Below, one piece after another: positions 25,292-34,412 of a DNA stretch of 64,000 nt. A program made the position numbers and the translations under genes. The stretch covers positions 32,016 to 96,015 of the forward strand of contig JAZLLD010000065.1 in assembly GCA_045597945.1 (NCBI GenBank), written 5' to 3'. Below the pieces are notes generated by a model. It was not told the DNA's origin and ran no database searches. It worked only from the letters and a program-made list of their open reading frames with translations. The DNA is from Colimorpha sp045597945 (GTDB lineage: Bacteria; Bacteroidota; Bacteroidia; Bacteroidales; P3). Numbering within the stretch: the first letter of the stretch is position 1; every line of letters starts with the position of its first letter.

Positions 25292-25831
25292 TTATTCAAC
25301 CAAAGAGACATTGCTCCCATTTTCACTGATGAAATTTAAATAATTAAATTTAGTCAATAGCACAAAACTATCTTTTTCTTGATCATACAAGTATCGCTCG
25401 GCTCTGAGACTCTTTTCTCCGAAATTAATCAGAATGCCTAATGATATCTTACACAATCTCATATAGTTGAACAATTGAGCCCGGTGTTCAGCAATCAGAT
25501 TATCCACCGACTTGATTTCGACTAGAATCCCATGATAATAGAAGTCGGCCAAGAAATATTTTTCCAGTTTTATTCCCTTATACCAAATATTAATCAGATG
25601 TTGGTCATCATATTTTTCATCCCGCATACTCAATTCAAGACCTAAAGCCTCTTGATATACAGACTCTTCCAAACCACGGCCAAGTATATTATAAACTTCT
25701 ATAGCCGCTCCAATAAAGGAATAAATATGTAAGTAGTCTTCCTTTGTCATTCCTCGAGTACTAATTTCTGGACAATTTCTGATAATTTCTTTCAGTTCAA
25801 GCTTCACTTGTGAAGCGTAAGCGACAACCAA
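25292..25831 (-). CDS. GxxExxR protein (PD-(D/E)XK nuclease-like, PDDEXK_3)
   Basis: A 179-residue protein of the GxxExxR family, assigned to the PD-(D/E)XK nuclease superfamily. The core has IGAAIEVYNILGRGLEESVYQ and ADFYYHGILVEIKS with D96, E105 and K107 as candidate catalytic residues, then HRAQLFNYMRL and GILINFG. The family usually starts near Met28 (MTKEDYLHIYSFIG, position 25750). The 27 residues before it (VKLELKEIIRNCPEIS) are the translation of a family C hairpin repeat. Start 25831 gives the long form and 25750 the likely ancestral one. Activity and target are unknown. AT-rich relative to its neighbours. Confidence 0.8.
   Translation of the reverse strand: MVVAYASQVKLELKEIIRNCPEISTRGMTKEDYLHIYSFIGAAIEVYNILGRGLEESVYQEALGLELSMRDEKYDDQHLINIWYKGIKLEKYFLADFYYHGILVEIKSVDNLIAEHRAQLFNYMRLCKISLGILINFGEKSLRAERYLYDQEKDSFVLLTKFNYLNFISENGSNVSLVE
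25761..25816 (-). repeat. Family C hairpin element, right side, overlapping the GxxExxR start
   Basis: Minus strand: hairpin GCTTCAC-AA-GTGAAGC (25801-25816), then CTGAAAGAAATTATCAGAAA (ends about 25776) and TGTCCAGAAATTAG. It is inverted relative to the copy at 25171-25235 and lies inside the 5' end of the coding frame. Confidence 0.8.
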
Positions 25832-25841
25832 ACTCCATCAA

Positions 25842-26594
25842 CTACTTAAAATACACATCGGTGGCACCGGCGCCGTAGACACTCATGGGAGCGTCGATAT
25901 ATTGGACGTTGACGTATTGGTCGAGTTCTTTTTGAATCTGGGTCTTCAGCACACCGCGACCGACACCGTGGATGAACACCACGCGCTTCACACCATTGAG
26001 CATGGCGTGGTTCAGGCAGGTGCGGAAGAAACGCATCTGGATTTGAAGCATCTCGTCGTTGCTGAGCGACTCGGGGTTGTCGTGCAGGGCCTCGATGTGC
26101 AGATCCACCTCGGCCTCGCCAGGGCGCACAATGTATTGCAGCAAGATATTGTCGTTCAACTCGCGGGCGTTCTTGTTCTGCAGCTGTGCCAGACGGCGCT
26201 GCAAGCTCTTCACCTGGTCCTGCAGGTTGGCCACCTGGTTGCGGAGCTTCTTGTTCTCCTCGCGCAGCTTCTCGGCGTTGTCGTCGTCGGCCGAGCCGGT
26301 GAACTTCTCCTTGAGCTTGCGGTTCTGCTCAGCCAGCTGGGCTGCGGCCTTGCTCTCGGCCTCGGCAATCTTGCGAGCCTCCTCGACTGAGGGCAGATGG
26401 CCAGGCACATCCTGGTTGAACACCTTGCCAACACCACTCATATCGGCCATGCGAATCAACTCGTTAGCCGGCATCGGCATGTCGAACCCCGTGTCGTCGC
26501 GCACAAAAATCAGGTCGTTAGTAATCTTGGTGACCACACCGCCACCGATGCTGTTCAAAAACTTAACTTTATCTCCAATTTCAAATTTAGCCAT
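25842..26594 (-). CDS. DUF2027 and Smr domain protein
   Basis: A 250-residue cytoplasmic protein. Residues 1-70 are the DUF2027 N-terminal domain (KVKFLNSIGGGVVTKI...GFDMPMPANELI). Residues ~70-150 are a predicted coiled coil rich in E/K/Q/R (EKLREENKKLRNQV, DQVKSLQRRLAQLQ). The C-terminal ~90 residues are an Smr domain with VDLHIEAL and VVFIHGVGRGVLK, related to the MutS2 nuclease domain; the Smr fold can nick nucleic acids, and some members act on ribosome-bound mRNA. The role of the DUF2027-Smr form in Bacteroidota is unknown. The start lies 10 nt upstream of the GxxExxR start, on the same strand. Confidence 0.87.
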   Translation of the reverse strand: MAKFEIGDKVKFLNSIGGGVVTKITNDLIFVRDDTGFDMPMPANELIRMADMSGVGKVFNQDVPGHLPSVEEARKIAEAESKAAAQLAEQNRKLKEKFTGSADDDNAEKLREENKKLRNQVANLQDQVKSLQRRLAQLQNKNARELNDNILLQYIVRPGEAEVDLHIEALHDNPESLSNDEMLQIQMRFFRTCLNHAMLNGVKRVVFIHGVGRGVLKTQIQKELDQYVNVQYIDAPMSVYGAGATDVYFK

Positions 26595-26613
26595 ATATAT
26601 TTTTGTTTTTATT

Positions 26614-27150
26614 TCATTTGAATAAGTCTGTATATTTTACATGAGGGAATGGCTCTAATGCCCGCATGAACTGGACCGTATCTTTGCTCTTCCACCCATG
26701 CGCACCATGCACCCAAGCCAATTTCTCGTCATTCTCGTCATATATAAGATATCGGTCATTACTAAATCTAGTAATGTGATCTGATGGTTTCTTTTCAAGA
26801 ACGATGAGTCTGTCGAATGGCACATTCACCTCGTATGACGACCCAAAAATTCTAGCACATTTAAAGACTACAGTTCTCTCATCATAGTCGAAAGTGGCAC
26901 TTTCGAGATTTGAATCACGATTACAACAAGCATCTAAAACGGCATAAATGGCTGAAAGAGCCAACGGTATCCAGAATGCCAATTGATCAGTTTCGGATGT
27001 TCCGCAAAGAACAAGACAAAGATAACACGCAAGGAACAAGAATATAGCCTTTATCAAGAAGGTACGAACATAATAAGCCTCAACACTCAGTGTGCTGCTG
27101 CGCGAGATTGTTTCTCGACCATGTTTGTCAATCTTGATAGGTTTCCTCAT
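26614..27150 (-). CDS. Hypothetical membrane protein
   Basis: A 178-residue protein with two predicted membrane helices (about residues 30-50, FLIKAIFLFLACYLCLVLC, and 58-76, AFWIPLALSAIYAVL). It is followed by a cytoplasmic beta-rich tail with FDYDERTVVFKCARIFG and VNVPFDRLIVLEK. The next gene upstream encodes a paralogue with the same layout. AT-rich. No known family recognised. The 19-nt spacing to the DUF2027 gene suggests one transcript. Confidence 0.65.
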   Translation of the reverse strand: MRKPIKIDKHGRETISRSSTLSVEAYYVRTFLIKAIFLFLACYLCLVLCGTSETDQLAFWIPLALSAIYAVLDACCNRDSNLESATFDYDERTVVFKCARIFGSSYEVNVPFDRLIVLEKKPSDHITRFSNDRYLIYDENDEKLAWVHGAHGWKSKDTVQFMRALEPFPHVKYTDLFK

Positions 27151-27175
27151 GTGGCTATTCTTATTTGGCTATTCT

Positions 27176-27763
27176 TTATCTCCTATTTGAAACTTTGTTA
27201 TAATAAGGTTTATTTATATCATCAACTGTATTTTCCGGAACGAAATCTTCCAAAACTGTCATGAGGCGCTCGCACTCGGCCACATCCCAGTCTGACCAAA
27301 AGAGAGTCAACACACGGTCGTGAAGATTATAGAAGCTCAGTGTATCGGCAATTCTGACTTTTTCAAACAGATGGCACAGCAGCCAGCCAAAGCCGAGGGA
27401 ACCCATGTCGCTAATTTTATTATCGTAATGGAAGAGGAACCGGTCGAAAGGGATGGACTCAGAGAAAGTGCGCCGGCGCGTGTGGCAAGCAAAGCGTACC
27501 TGGCGGTTGTCGTAATCAAGTTTGATGCTATCGATATAGACCCAACCTCTCCTGACCCGCTGTACAATGAGAAAGTATGCCAATGTGAGGAGTACGCCGA
27601 CAAAAAGCAGTGCCAAAGAATGTGCCTCCACCGAAAAAACACATGCGAGAGGGATGACGACCAAGGCGAAGCAAACGATGCACATCGTCCACCCACTTTC
27701 GCTACAAGAGGAGCGGAAGCAGTCGCAGCCTGTCTTTCTATAACATGGAGGTTCTTTCAGCAT
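27176..27763 (-). CDS. Hypothetical membrane protein, paralogue of the next gene
   Basis: A 195-residue protein with two hydrophobic helices (MCIVCFALVVIPLACVFSV and LALLFVGVLLTLAYFLIV) and a beta-rich tail, LDYDNRQVRFACHTRRRT then SIPFDRFLFHYDN. This aligns with the FDYDERTVVFKC...VPFDRL segment of the 26614-27150 protein, so the two arose by duplication. The tail resembles PH-like membrane-anchored modules in size only; I do not claim that fold. 25 nt separates the pair. Confidence 0.65.
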   Translation of the reverse strand: MLKEPPCYRKTGCDCFRSSCSESGWTMCIVCFALVVIPLACVFSVEAHSLALLFVGVLLTLAYFLIVQRVRRGWVYIDSIKLDYDNRQVRFACHTRRRTFSESIPFDRFLFHYDNKISDMGSLGFGWLLCHLFEKVRIADTLSFYNLHDRVLTLFWSDWDVAECERLMTVLEDFVPENTVDDINKPYYNKVSNRR

Positions 27764-27789
27764 TTTCTATTCTCTGAATATCAAAAAAA

Positions 27790-29157
27790 CTATTTCATCA
27801 GTTCTTCAGACAATGCAGCAAAATCTATGCCATCGAAGTTGCCGCTGCTCATCATCAGCAGATTTGTCTGCCGCCACTGCATCTTTTTCAGTTCGGCCAC
27901 CATCTGCGCCGAGTCGGTAAACACCCGCAGACCGGCGTTGGCAAACGACAAGCGCACCTGCTCGGGGTCAAGGTCGGGCAATTTTTTCAGTTGCAAGGCA
28001 TGCTGGCTGTAATAGACAAAGGCCACATCGGCCTTGTCCATAGTGCCGGCATACTGCTTGAGAAACTCTGCCGTGAGCGAGCTGAAGGTGTGCAACTCCA
28101 TGCAGGCCACCAGCTTGCGCTGCGGATACTGATCCTTCATAGCGGCAATAGTGGCACGCAGTTTGGAAGGTGCGTGGGCGAAATCCTTATACACGGCGCA
28201 ATCATCATTCTTCTTCACCAGCTCCAGCCGCTTGCTGGCGCCACCGAAGGTCTGGATGGCCTCATCGAACTGCTCATCGGTCACGCCCAGCGTGTTGCAG
28301 GCATAGCGCGCGGCAGTCATATTCAGCAAGTTATGGCGACCAAAGACGCGGAGAGGTGTTGATTTGTTGATTCGCTGATTTGTCAGATAGGTCACACCGT
28401 CTTCCACCTTGTGCTCTGGCACATCGTAGGGGCGTTTGGTGATATCGGTGCGCTGGTTCTTCAGTGCCACATCGGCCACCTCCTTGTCATCATCGCAATA
28501 GATGAGGGTGCCGCCGGGCTCAATCAGATTCACAAACTGGGCGAACTGGTCTTTGTAAATCTCAAAAGTGGGGAACACATTGATGTGATCCCACTCAATG
28601 CCGGTGACGATGGCCACATTGGGCTTGTAGAGGTGGAACTTGGGTCGGCGGTCAATGGGCGAAGTCAGATATTCGTCGCCCTCAATCACCATCACCTTGG
28701 CGGTCTCGCTCAGGCGCACCATGACCTCAAAACCCTCCAGCTGAGCACCCACCATATAGTCGGCCTCGATGCCAACGTGCTGCAGCACATGCAGAATCAT
28801 GGCCGTGGTGGTGGTCTTGCCGTGGCTGCCGCCAATCACGATGCGGGTCTTGTCCTTAGACTGTTCATAGAGGTATTCTGGATAGCTGTAAATCTTCAGC
28901 CCCAGCTCTTGCGCGCGCAGCAGCTCGGGATTGTCGACGCGGGCATGCATGCCCAGCACAATGGCGTCCAAGTCCTTAGTGATGCGCTCGGGATGCCAGC
29001 CGAAACTCTCCGGCAGCAAGCCGTAGCGCTGCAGGCGGCTCTTGGCCGGGTCGAAAATCTCGTCGTCGGAACCGGTCACATGGTAACCCTTGAGGTGCAA
29101 GGCGATGGCCAGATTGTGCATGGCACTACCGCCAATGGCTATAAAATGAACATTCAT
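27790..29157 (-). CDS. mpl: UDP-N-acetylmuramate:L-alanyl-gamma-D-glutamyl-meso-diaminopimelate ligase
   Basis: A 455-residue Mur-ligase family enzyme that reattaches recycled tripeptide to UDP-MurNAc. N-terminal Rossmann-like start IAIGGSAMHNLAIAL with GSDDEIFDP, ATP-binding IGGSHGKTTTTAM, IEGDEYLTSPIDRRPKF (typical of Mpl rather than MurC), and the C-terminal domain with KDFAHAPSKLRATIAAM. A 24-bp tract of degenerate TTGATTTG 8-mers (28359-28382) encodes TNQRINKST just before the RVFGRHNLLN segment, looking like a repeat insertion tolerated at a domain boundary. It has its own upstream -7 element. Confidence 0.92.
   Translation of the reverse strand: MNVHFIAIGGSAMHNLAIALHLKGYHVTGSDDEIFDPAKSRLQRYGLLPESFGWHPERITKDLDAIVLGMHARVDNPELLRAQELGLKIYSYPEYLYEQSKDKTRIVIGGSHGKTTTTAMILHVLQHVGIEADYMVGAQLEGFEVMVRLSETAKVMVIEGDEYLTSPIDRRPKFHLYKPNVAIVTGIEWDHINVFPTFEIYKDQFAQFVNLIEPGGTLIYCDDDKEVADVALKNQRTDITKRPYDVPEHKVEDGVTYLTNQRINKSTPLRVFGRHNLLNMTAARYACNTLGVTDEQFDEAIQTFGGASKRLELVKKNDDCAVYKDFAHAPSKLRATIAAMKDQYPQRKLVACMELHTFSSLTAEFLKQYAGTMDKADVAFVYYSQHALQLKKLPDLDPEQVRLSFANAGLRVFTDSAQMVAELKKMQWRQTNLLMMSSGNFDGIDFAALSEELMK
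28359..28382. repeat. 8-mer repeat tract within mpl
   Basis: Three units on the plus strand: TTGATTTG, TTGATTCG, CTGATTTG. The same unit is repeated four times exactly within the TrmH gene (40496-40527). Confidence 0.75.
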
Positions 29158-29257
29158 ATATTTAAATTACAATTTTCAACTGTTGATTTATCTCATACCT
29201 TTGATACACAATTAGTCACATGCAAAAAGACGTGCGGCAAACCAATCAAAGACAATG

Positions 29258-29265
29258 CAAAGATA
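29258..29265 (-). promoter_or_regulatory. -7 element of mpl
   Basis: CAAAGATA on the plus strand (TATCTTTG on minus) within ATGCAAAGATAC, 101 nt upstream of the mpl start. Confidence 0.5.
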
Positions 29266-29522
29266 CAAAAAAAATTCCATAAACGAACAATTATTCTCAT
29301 TCAAAATTTCAACCCGGGCAGACATGGAAACTTATCGCATCCAAAAAACTGACGCAAACAAATGGTTTACAAACTATTGCACACCGACATCAGCAAACAG
29401 AATCCAACCTCCTTCCAGAGCCTCAGCCATTTTGTTTTCAGCCGGCGCAGCACTTCTGCCGAGAGTGAAAATGCGGCCGAAGAGTTCTCAGCCACGGCCT
29501 CTCTCCCGCCCTAGCCCCACTA

Positions 29523-29622
29523 GTTTTACCTTAGTTATACTATAGTTATACCTTAGTTATTCTATTACATATAGGATAAATATAGTATAAATAAGGTATA
29601 AATATAGGATAAGGAACGGGGG
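29523..29622 (+). repeat. Family B 11-mer element, copy 1
   Basis: A 100-bp element from GTTTTACCTTAG to GGAACGGGG. The left half is built of 11-mers such as ATACTATAGTT and ATACCTTAGTT, the right half of ATATAGGATAA, ATATAGTATAA, ATAAGGTATAA, ATATAGGATAA; the halves are largely complementary. A second 100-bp copy lies inverted at 50399-50498 and a partial third starts at 63957. The rest of the mpl/HD gap (29158-29733) has no gene I can support. Confidence 0.85.
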
Positions 29623-29733
29623 AAGAGCGGGGTTACACTGGAGCCACTCACGCCCGGCTGATCCGCAATCGTGGCGATTTGAGGGGTTGGCAGCAGGTAT
29701 TCTCTCACGGCTACACTTTGGCGAGCATCAGCT

Positions 29734-30966
29734 CTAGCGCAGTTCCTTGGGATAGCAGATGTAGTATTTAGTGACTTGTTTTTCAAGGAAATGGCGGTCG
29801 AGCTGGTCGGAGGCGTCGCCGATGTCGCGGCAGGTGCCGTCTTTGAAGAGCACGCGGATTTCCTGGTCGTTGTAGTCGTAGGCATGGTTGACCAACTTGC
29901 CAGTCTTGACAAAATATTCGCACTCAGCCGGTTCCACGTTGTAGAGCAGCTGCACCTGGGTGCGGAAAGTGTCGAGGACTTCGCCGGAGAACGGATGGTC
30001 GGACACGGCTATGGCGTTCAGATGGCGGTTGACAAGGTGGTGGCTGAGGGTGCGGAGGATATAGTCGCTGTGGCGAGTCCAGGCCTTGACAGCCACATCG
30101 ATATCGCTGTCGTCGATCATGGCAAAGCGGTCCAGCAGCTCGGGATTGGACTGGAAGTCAGCAGCAGAATACTTGTGGGTGAGGAAGTCGCCCAAGGGCA
30201 TGTGCTCAATGCCCAGCGGGATGCCCTGCGCGGCCAGTTCGCGCACACGGCGCAGGATGGCATAGAGCAGGTTGTCGGCCGCTATCACGGTTTTGTGGAG
30301 GTAGACCTGCCAGTACATGAGGCGGCGCGAGATGATGAATTTTTCTACCGAGTAGATGCCCTTTTCGTCAACAACCAGCTCATCGTTGCGCACGTTGAGC
30401 ATGTTGATGATGCGGTCGGTGCCCACGATGCCCTCGCTCACACCGGTGAAGAAACTGTCGCGCGAGAGATAGTCGAGTCGGTCCATATCTAGCTGACTGC
30501 TAACCAACTGATGCAGATAGTGCTTGGGATAAGAGTCTTCGAAAATAGCGATGGCGGTGTTGAGCCGGCCTCCAAACTCTTGGTTGAGCCGCTGCATCAT
30601 CAGGAGCGAACAATCCTCATGGTGCATGTCGGCAATCATATATTCAGAGGTGTGTGAGAAAGGGCCGTGGCCAATATCGTGCAGCAAAATGGCCAGCTTT
30701 GCCCCCAGCACTTCGTCGCGGGTCATCTCCACTCCCTTCACTTTCAGCACCTCCAGGGCGCGGGTCATGAGATTGAGCGCGCCGAGCATGTGGCTGAAGC
30801 GGGTGTGCATGGCTCCGGGGTAGACCAAATAGGTGAATCCCAGCTGCTTGATGCGGCGCTGGCGTTGGAAATAAGGATGCTGGAGCACATCGAAGATGAT
30901 GTCGTCCTCGATGGTGAGAAAGCCATCGTAGACAGGGTCGTTGATTATTTTTCGTTTGTTGGTCAT
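29734..30966 (-). CDS. HD domain-containing phosphohydrolase
   Basis: A 410-residue cytoplasmic protein of the HD superfamily group related to dGTPase/SAMHD1-like enzymes. The start MTNKRKIINDPVYDG at 30966 is favoured over the open frame upstream because a -7 promoter lies between. HD ligands: H54 (GAMHTRFSH), H96-D97 (LLHDIGHG), with H100 and H105 in GHGPFSHT; a later Asp (SQLDMDRLDYL) completes the site. The nucleotide substrate is not known. The C-terminal ~150 residues are typical of this single-copy Bacteroidota family. Monocistronic. Confidence 0.87.
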   Translation of the reverse strand: MTNKRKIINDPVYDGFLTIEDDIIFDVLQHPYFQRQRRIKQLGFTYLVYPGAMHTRFSHMLGALNLMTRALEVLKVKGVEMTRDEVLGAKLAILLHDIGHGPFSHTSEYMIADMHHEDCSLLMMQRLNQEFGGRLNTAIAIFEDSYPKHYLHQLVSSQLDMDRLDYLSRDSFFTGVSEGIVGTDRIINMLNVRNDELVVDEKGIYSVEKFIISRRLMYWQVYLHKTVIAADNLLYAILRRVRELAAQGIPLGIEHMPLGDFLTHKYSAADFQSNPELLDRFAMIDDSDIDVAVKAWTRHSDYILRTLSHHLVNRHLNAIAVSDHPFSGEVLDTFRTQVQLLYNVEPAECEYFVKTGKLVNHAYDYNDQEIRVLFKDGTCRDIGDASDQLDRHFLEKQVTKYYICYPKELR

Positions 30967-30995
30967 CACAAAAAATGATACTCTTTTTGAATTTG

Positions 30996-31003
30996 CAAAG
31001 ATA
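30996..31003 (-). promoter_or_regulatory. -7 element of the HD phosphohydrolase gene
   Basis: TTGCAAAGATACGA on the plus strand is TCGTATCTTTGCAA on the minus strand, 30 nt upstream of the ATG at 30966; it supports that start. Confidence 0.6.
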
Positions 31004-31151
31004 CGATTTTTTTGCGAGATAATGGAAAGCCTTTTTTCGTTTTTGAAAAAAACACACCATTCATCACCTATCAGAGTCACCGAAATGGGACGCAACTAGC
31101 AGATCTATACTTTATTGCAAATTGAGACACTGGGCATTGATGGAAAAAAAA

Positions 31152-31183
31152 TTTGCACGATTCGGATTTTATGTGTATATTTG
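31152..31183 (+). promoter_or_regulatory. Complete Bacteroidota promoter of the T9SS protein pair
   Basis: TTTG (31152-31155), 20-nt spacer, TATATTTG (31176-31183), the best match to TTTG-N19/20-TAxxTTTG in the window. The signal-peptide start is 60 nt downstream. Confidence 0.7.
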
Positions 31184-31242
31184 CATTGGATTATATCATA
31201 AATCATAGTGCTTTAGTAGTTCAGAATCAAAACATTGTGCTT

Positions 31243-34200
31243 ATGAAGAAGTTTTTATTTTATTGTATACCTATATTTATATTATTATTTTCGCACAAGG
31301 CCGAGGCACAAATCTACATCTTCTCCACAGATGTAGACCAAAACGAATGGGTTGAATTGCAGAATTTCAGCTCGGTGACTAGCAACGAAACGGCGGTGAC
31401 CCTGCCTTTTGACTTCTGCTTCTTTGAGCACTATTACCGCCAGATTTGGATTAACTTCAATGGCGCGATCCATTTCGGCAGAAGAATCGTAGAGACCAAT
31501 ATCGACAACTCTCTTGCAGGGTTTGTTGCCCCATGTATTGTGCCATTTGGCAATATTTTGTGGAAGACCCAAGGGGATGGATGGTATATCCATTACAAGA
31601 CTATCGGCGCTGAGGGCAATCGCACATTTGTTATTGATTTTCAACTAACTCCGCACAACCTTTATTCCTCCACCGACCAGTATCGCAAGTTCCAAATCAG
31701 GCTGAAAGAGGCCGACCAGAGCCTCACCATCCAATATGGGCCGAACCTGGGTCCCAACACTTATTATGCCGCCATAGGCTTGAAAGGCGATATCGATTTC
31801 AGGATTTCGCAATACAGCAACGCCATCGTTGCGTTTACCGACAATGAGCCCCCGGTAAACAGCAATTGCGCTTGGCCCGGCGAATACAGGTATTACACTC
31901 TCACACCGCCCCAGCAACCGAAATGCGGCACACCCAGAAAGGTGTCGGTGAGCTACTCTGACGACCACCATGTGGAGCTAGGCTGGCCTAGGTCGATATT
32001 CGACAGTATGTATGTTATCACCTACTATGAAGATGGTGTAACTACCGACTCCGTGACGCTGACAACTACCGAGAACTCCATCAGTATCAATTCGTTGCCT
32101 CCAGCCACAAAATACAGATACAATTTTTACACCATTTGCAAAAGTGGCTTGAGAAGCAAACCGTTTCCGAACCTTTTTACCACCGTCTGTAATCAGGACG
32201 CGCAATGTGCCATCCGCTACTGGGACTTTGAAAGCAGCGATGTGGAATGCCGCACAGGCAACTGGGCGGCGCCTTCCTTTGATGTGAATGTGGTGAACTA
32301 TGGACCGGAGCACCCTGATTCGCGACACTCGGTGAATATTGACCCTACTGAGACCGACCCCCTCTCAGGCGGATTGCTCTATAAAATACCACCCGGACAC
32401 TGCACCTCGGTGAGACTGGGCGACTTGAATCCTGGGGCAAGAGAAGAATCCATCACTTACAAGATTCGTGTGGACACCAACAACTTTAGCATACTATTGC
32501 TGAGCTATGCGCTTGTGGAAGAGAATCCCAACCATATTCCGGACCATCAGCCAAAATTCACACTGCTCATCACCAACCTGAATGATGAACCCTTATCTAC
32601 CTGCTACATCATCAATTTCGTCTCGGGAACTGGCAGCTCATGGAACTATCACGACACTATTGCCTGGTCTGACTGGCAGACCATAGGCCTGGACCTCACG
32701 CCTTTCCACGGCCAGTATATCAAGGTGAAGTTGGACAACTACGACTGCCAAGAGGGCTTACACAAGGGCTACGCCTACTATTCACTGGGAACCAGCCTCA
32801 AGAGCATGAGGTCGAGTGCCTGCGGCGAGAGTTTCGACACCATAGTGTTCCATGCCCCAAAAGGGTTTACCTATCGCTGGTACAAGACCGACCAGCCCAA
32901 CAACATTCTCAGCACCGCCGATTCTCTTGTGGTGACGGAATTTGGCAGTTATACTTGCCAGGCGCTGTTCATGGGCAGCACCGAGTGCGGTTTCTCCATC
33001 ACCTCCTATGCCGGCCCGAGATTCCCATTCGCACGCATGAATGTAACGGTGGTGGATGAATGCCACACACAGTTCAGGTTTGAGGATCACAGCGTTATCA
33101 CCACCGACGAGGCACACACGCAGCTCACCAACCAACGCTGCGACAGTTGTTTCTGGCGGTTTGACGACGGCACCACGACCACGGGCGGCCGAGTGGTGCA
33201 CACCTTCACACCCGGCTCTCACTGGGCCGAGCTTGTGGCAACACTGTCTGACGGCACTTGCCGAGATTCCGTCCGCATCACGCTGGATGTGGGCAACCCC
33301 ACTTATGAGGTCTACGACTCTATCTGCCAGGGCGGATACTTGGATTTCCACGGCCAGCGTTTCGAGGAGGCCGGAGTCTACGAAGTGGACGACGGCTGCA
33401 TCCACTACACCTTGCATCTTGAGACCTATCAACTGTACTTCAGTGAGTTGGCCGACACTATCTGCGAGGGAGAGGTTTTCCGCGTGGGCAACCATTATTA
33501 CGACATGACGGGAACATTCCTAGTGAACGACACCTCCATCAACGGCTGCGACTCCAACCAGATGCTCTACCTCACCGTGCGGCCACGCCCCTCAGGCCTC
33601 TACGAGCTGCTCCACACCTGCCACGGCGAGGCTTATTATTACATAAAAGGATCTTTCACCGAGGCCGACTCGGCTTTCCAAACCGATGGTTCTCAGGCAT
33701 ATCTCTGCGATGACACCGTGCTGATGCGGTGGACGCCCTCTTCGCCATCACTCCCGACGCTTTACTATGGGCCTGACGGTTTCTTGTGGCTGAAAGCCGA
33801 CATCGACTCAAAATATTATGTTTGCTACGAATATTTGGACGACCCCATCTGCGCCGTGTGCGACACATTGACTATCAAGGGTATCAACGATATCGAGGCA
33901 CGGCTCAAGGTATCGCCGGAATGGCTGAACATGAACAATCTAGAGTACACAGCCACCGACCACAGCATCTATTCCACTGGCCGTGTGTGGTTTATAGACG
34001 ATGTTGAACAAGAAGAGAACTCGCGCGTATTGCAGGGCATCGCACAGACCGATGCCGACTCTGTGCGTCTGAAACTGAGGGCTTTCAACAAATCTTGCTC
34101 CGACTCGGTTACAATCACCATTCCTATCATCCATTCCCAAGTTTTCTTCCCCAACATCTTCACACCTGCGCAATCAACAAACAACACCTTTGCGCCAGTT

Positions 34201-34404
34201 GGGAAAGACCTAACGGACTACGAGCTATGGATTTACGACCGCCGGGGCGACTTGGTGTTCCACACCAACAACCCAGAACAGCCTTGGGATGGAACATCCA
34301 ACGGAAGAATCTGTAAGCAAGACACTTATGTATACACTTGCATTTATACCACTCGAGAGAACGACCGGAAGAGAAACACCGGCACTGTTACATTAATTAG
34401 ATAA
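31243..34404 (+). CDS. Giant T9SS type B-sorted surface protein 1
   Basis: A 1053-residue secreted protein. Start at 31243 (MKKFLFYCIPIFILLFSHKAEAQ) gives a clean signal peptide; the upstream extension overlaps the promoter. Order: beta-rich N-terminal region; an FnIII-like module (CGTPRKVSVSYSDDHHVELG...NSLPPATKYRYNFYTIC); a large jelly-roll-like stretch; a PKD-like module (FWRFDDGTTTTGGRVVHTF); repeated DTICEGEVF-type modules; and a C-terminal domain from VFFPNIFTPAQSTNNTFAP to TGTVTLIR with YELWIYDRRGDLVFHT. That end is the gliding-motility-associated type B sorting domain recognised by the type IX system. Function unknown, probably adhesive. Its paralogue starts 8 nt downstream. Confidence 0.88.
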   Translation: MKKFLFYCIPIFILLFSHKAEAQIYIFSTDVDQNEWVELQNFSSVTSNETAVTLPFDFCFFEHYYRQIWINFNGAIHFGRRIVETNIDNSLAGFVAPCIVPFGNILWKTQGDGWYIHYKTIGAEGNRTFVIDFQLTPHNLYSSTDQYRKFQIRLKEADQSLTIQYGPNLGPNTYYAAIGLKGDIDFRISQYSNAIVAFTDNEPPVNSNCAWPGEYRYYTLTPPQQPKCGTPRKVSVSYSDDHHVELGWPRSIFDSMYVITYYEDGVTTDSVTLTTTENSISINSLPPATKYRYNFYTICKSGLRSKPFPNLFTTVCNQDAQCAIRYWDFESSDVECRTGNWAAPSFDVNVVNYGPEHPDSRHSVNIDPTETDPLSGGLLYKIPPGHCTSVRLGDLNPGAREESITYKIRVDTNNFSILLLSYALVEENPNHIPDHQPKFTLLITNLNDEPLSTCYIINFVSGTGSSWNYHDTIAWSDWQTIGLDLTPFHGQYIKVKLDNYDCQEGLHKGYAYYSLGTSLKSMRSSACGESFDTIVFHAPKGFTYRWYKTDQPNNILSTADSLVVTEFGSYTCQALFMGSTECGFSITSYAGPRFPFARMNVTVVDECHTQFRFEDHSVITTDEAHTQLTNQRCDSCFWRFDDGTTTTGGRVVHTFTPGSHWAELVATLSDGTCRDSVRITLDVGNPTYEVYDSICQGGYLDFHGQRFEEAGVYEVDDGCIHYTLHLETYQLYFSELADTICEGEVFRVGNHYYDMTGTFLVNDTSINGCDSNQMLYLTVRPRPSGLYELLHTCHGEAYYYIKGSFTEADSAFQTDGSQAYLCDDTVLMRWTPSSPSLPTLYYGPDGFLWLKADIDSKYYVCYEYLDDPICAVCDTLTIKGINDIEARLKVSPEWLNMNNLEYTATDHSIYSTGRVWFIDDVEQEENSRVLQGIAQTDADSVRLKLRAFNKSCSDSVTITIPIIHSQVFFPNIFTPAQSTNNTFAPVGKDLTDYELWIYDRRGDLVFHTNNPEQPWDGTSNGRICKQDTYVYTCIYTTRENDRKRNTGTVTLIR

Positions 34405-34412
34405 GTACTTCT

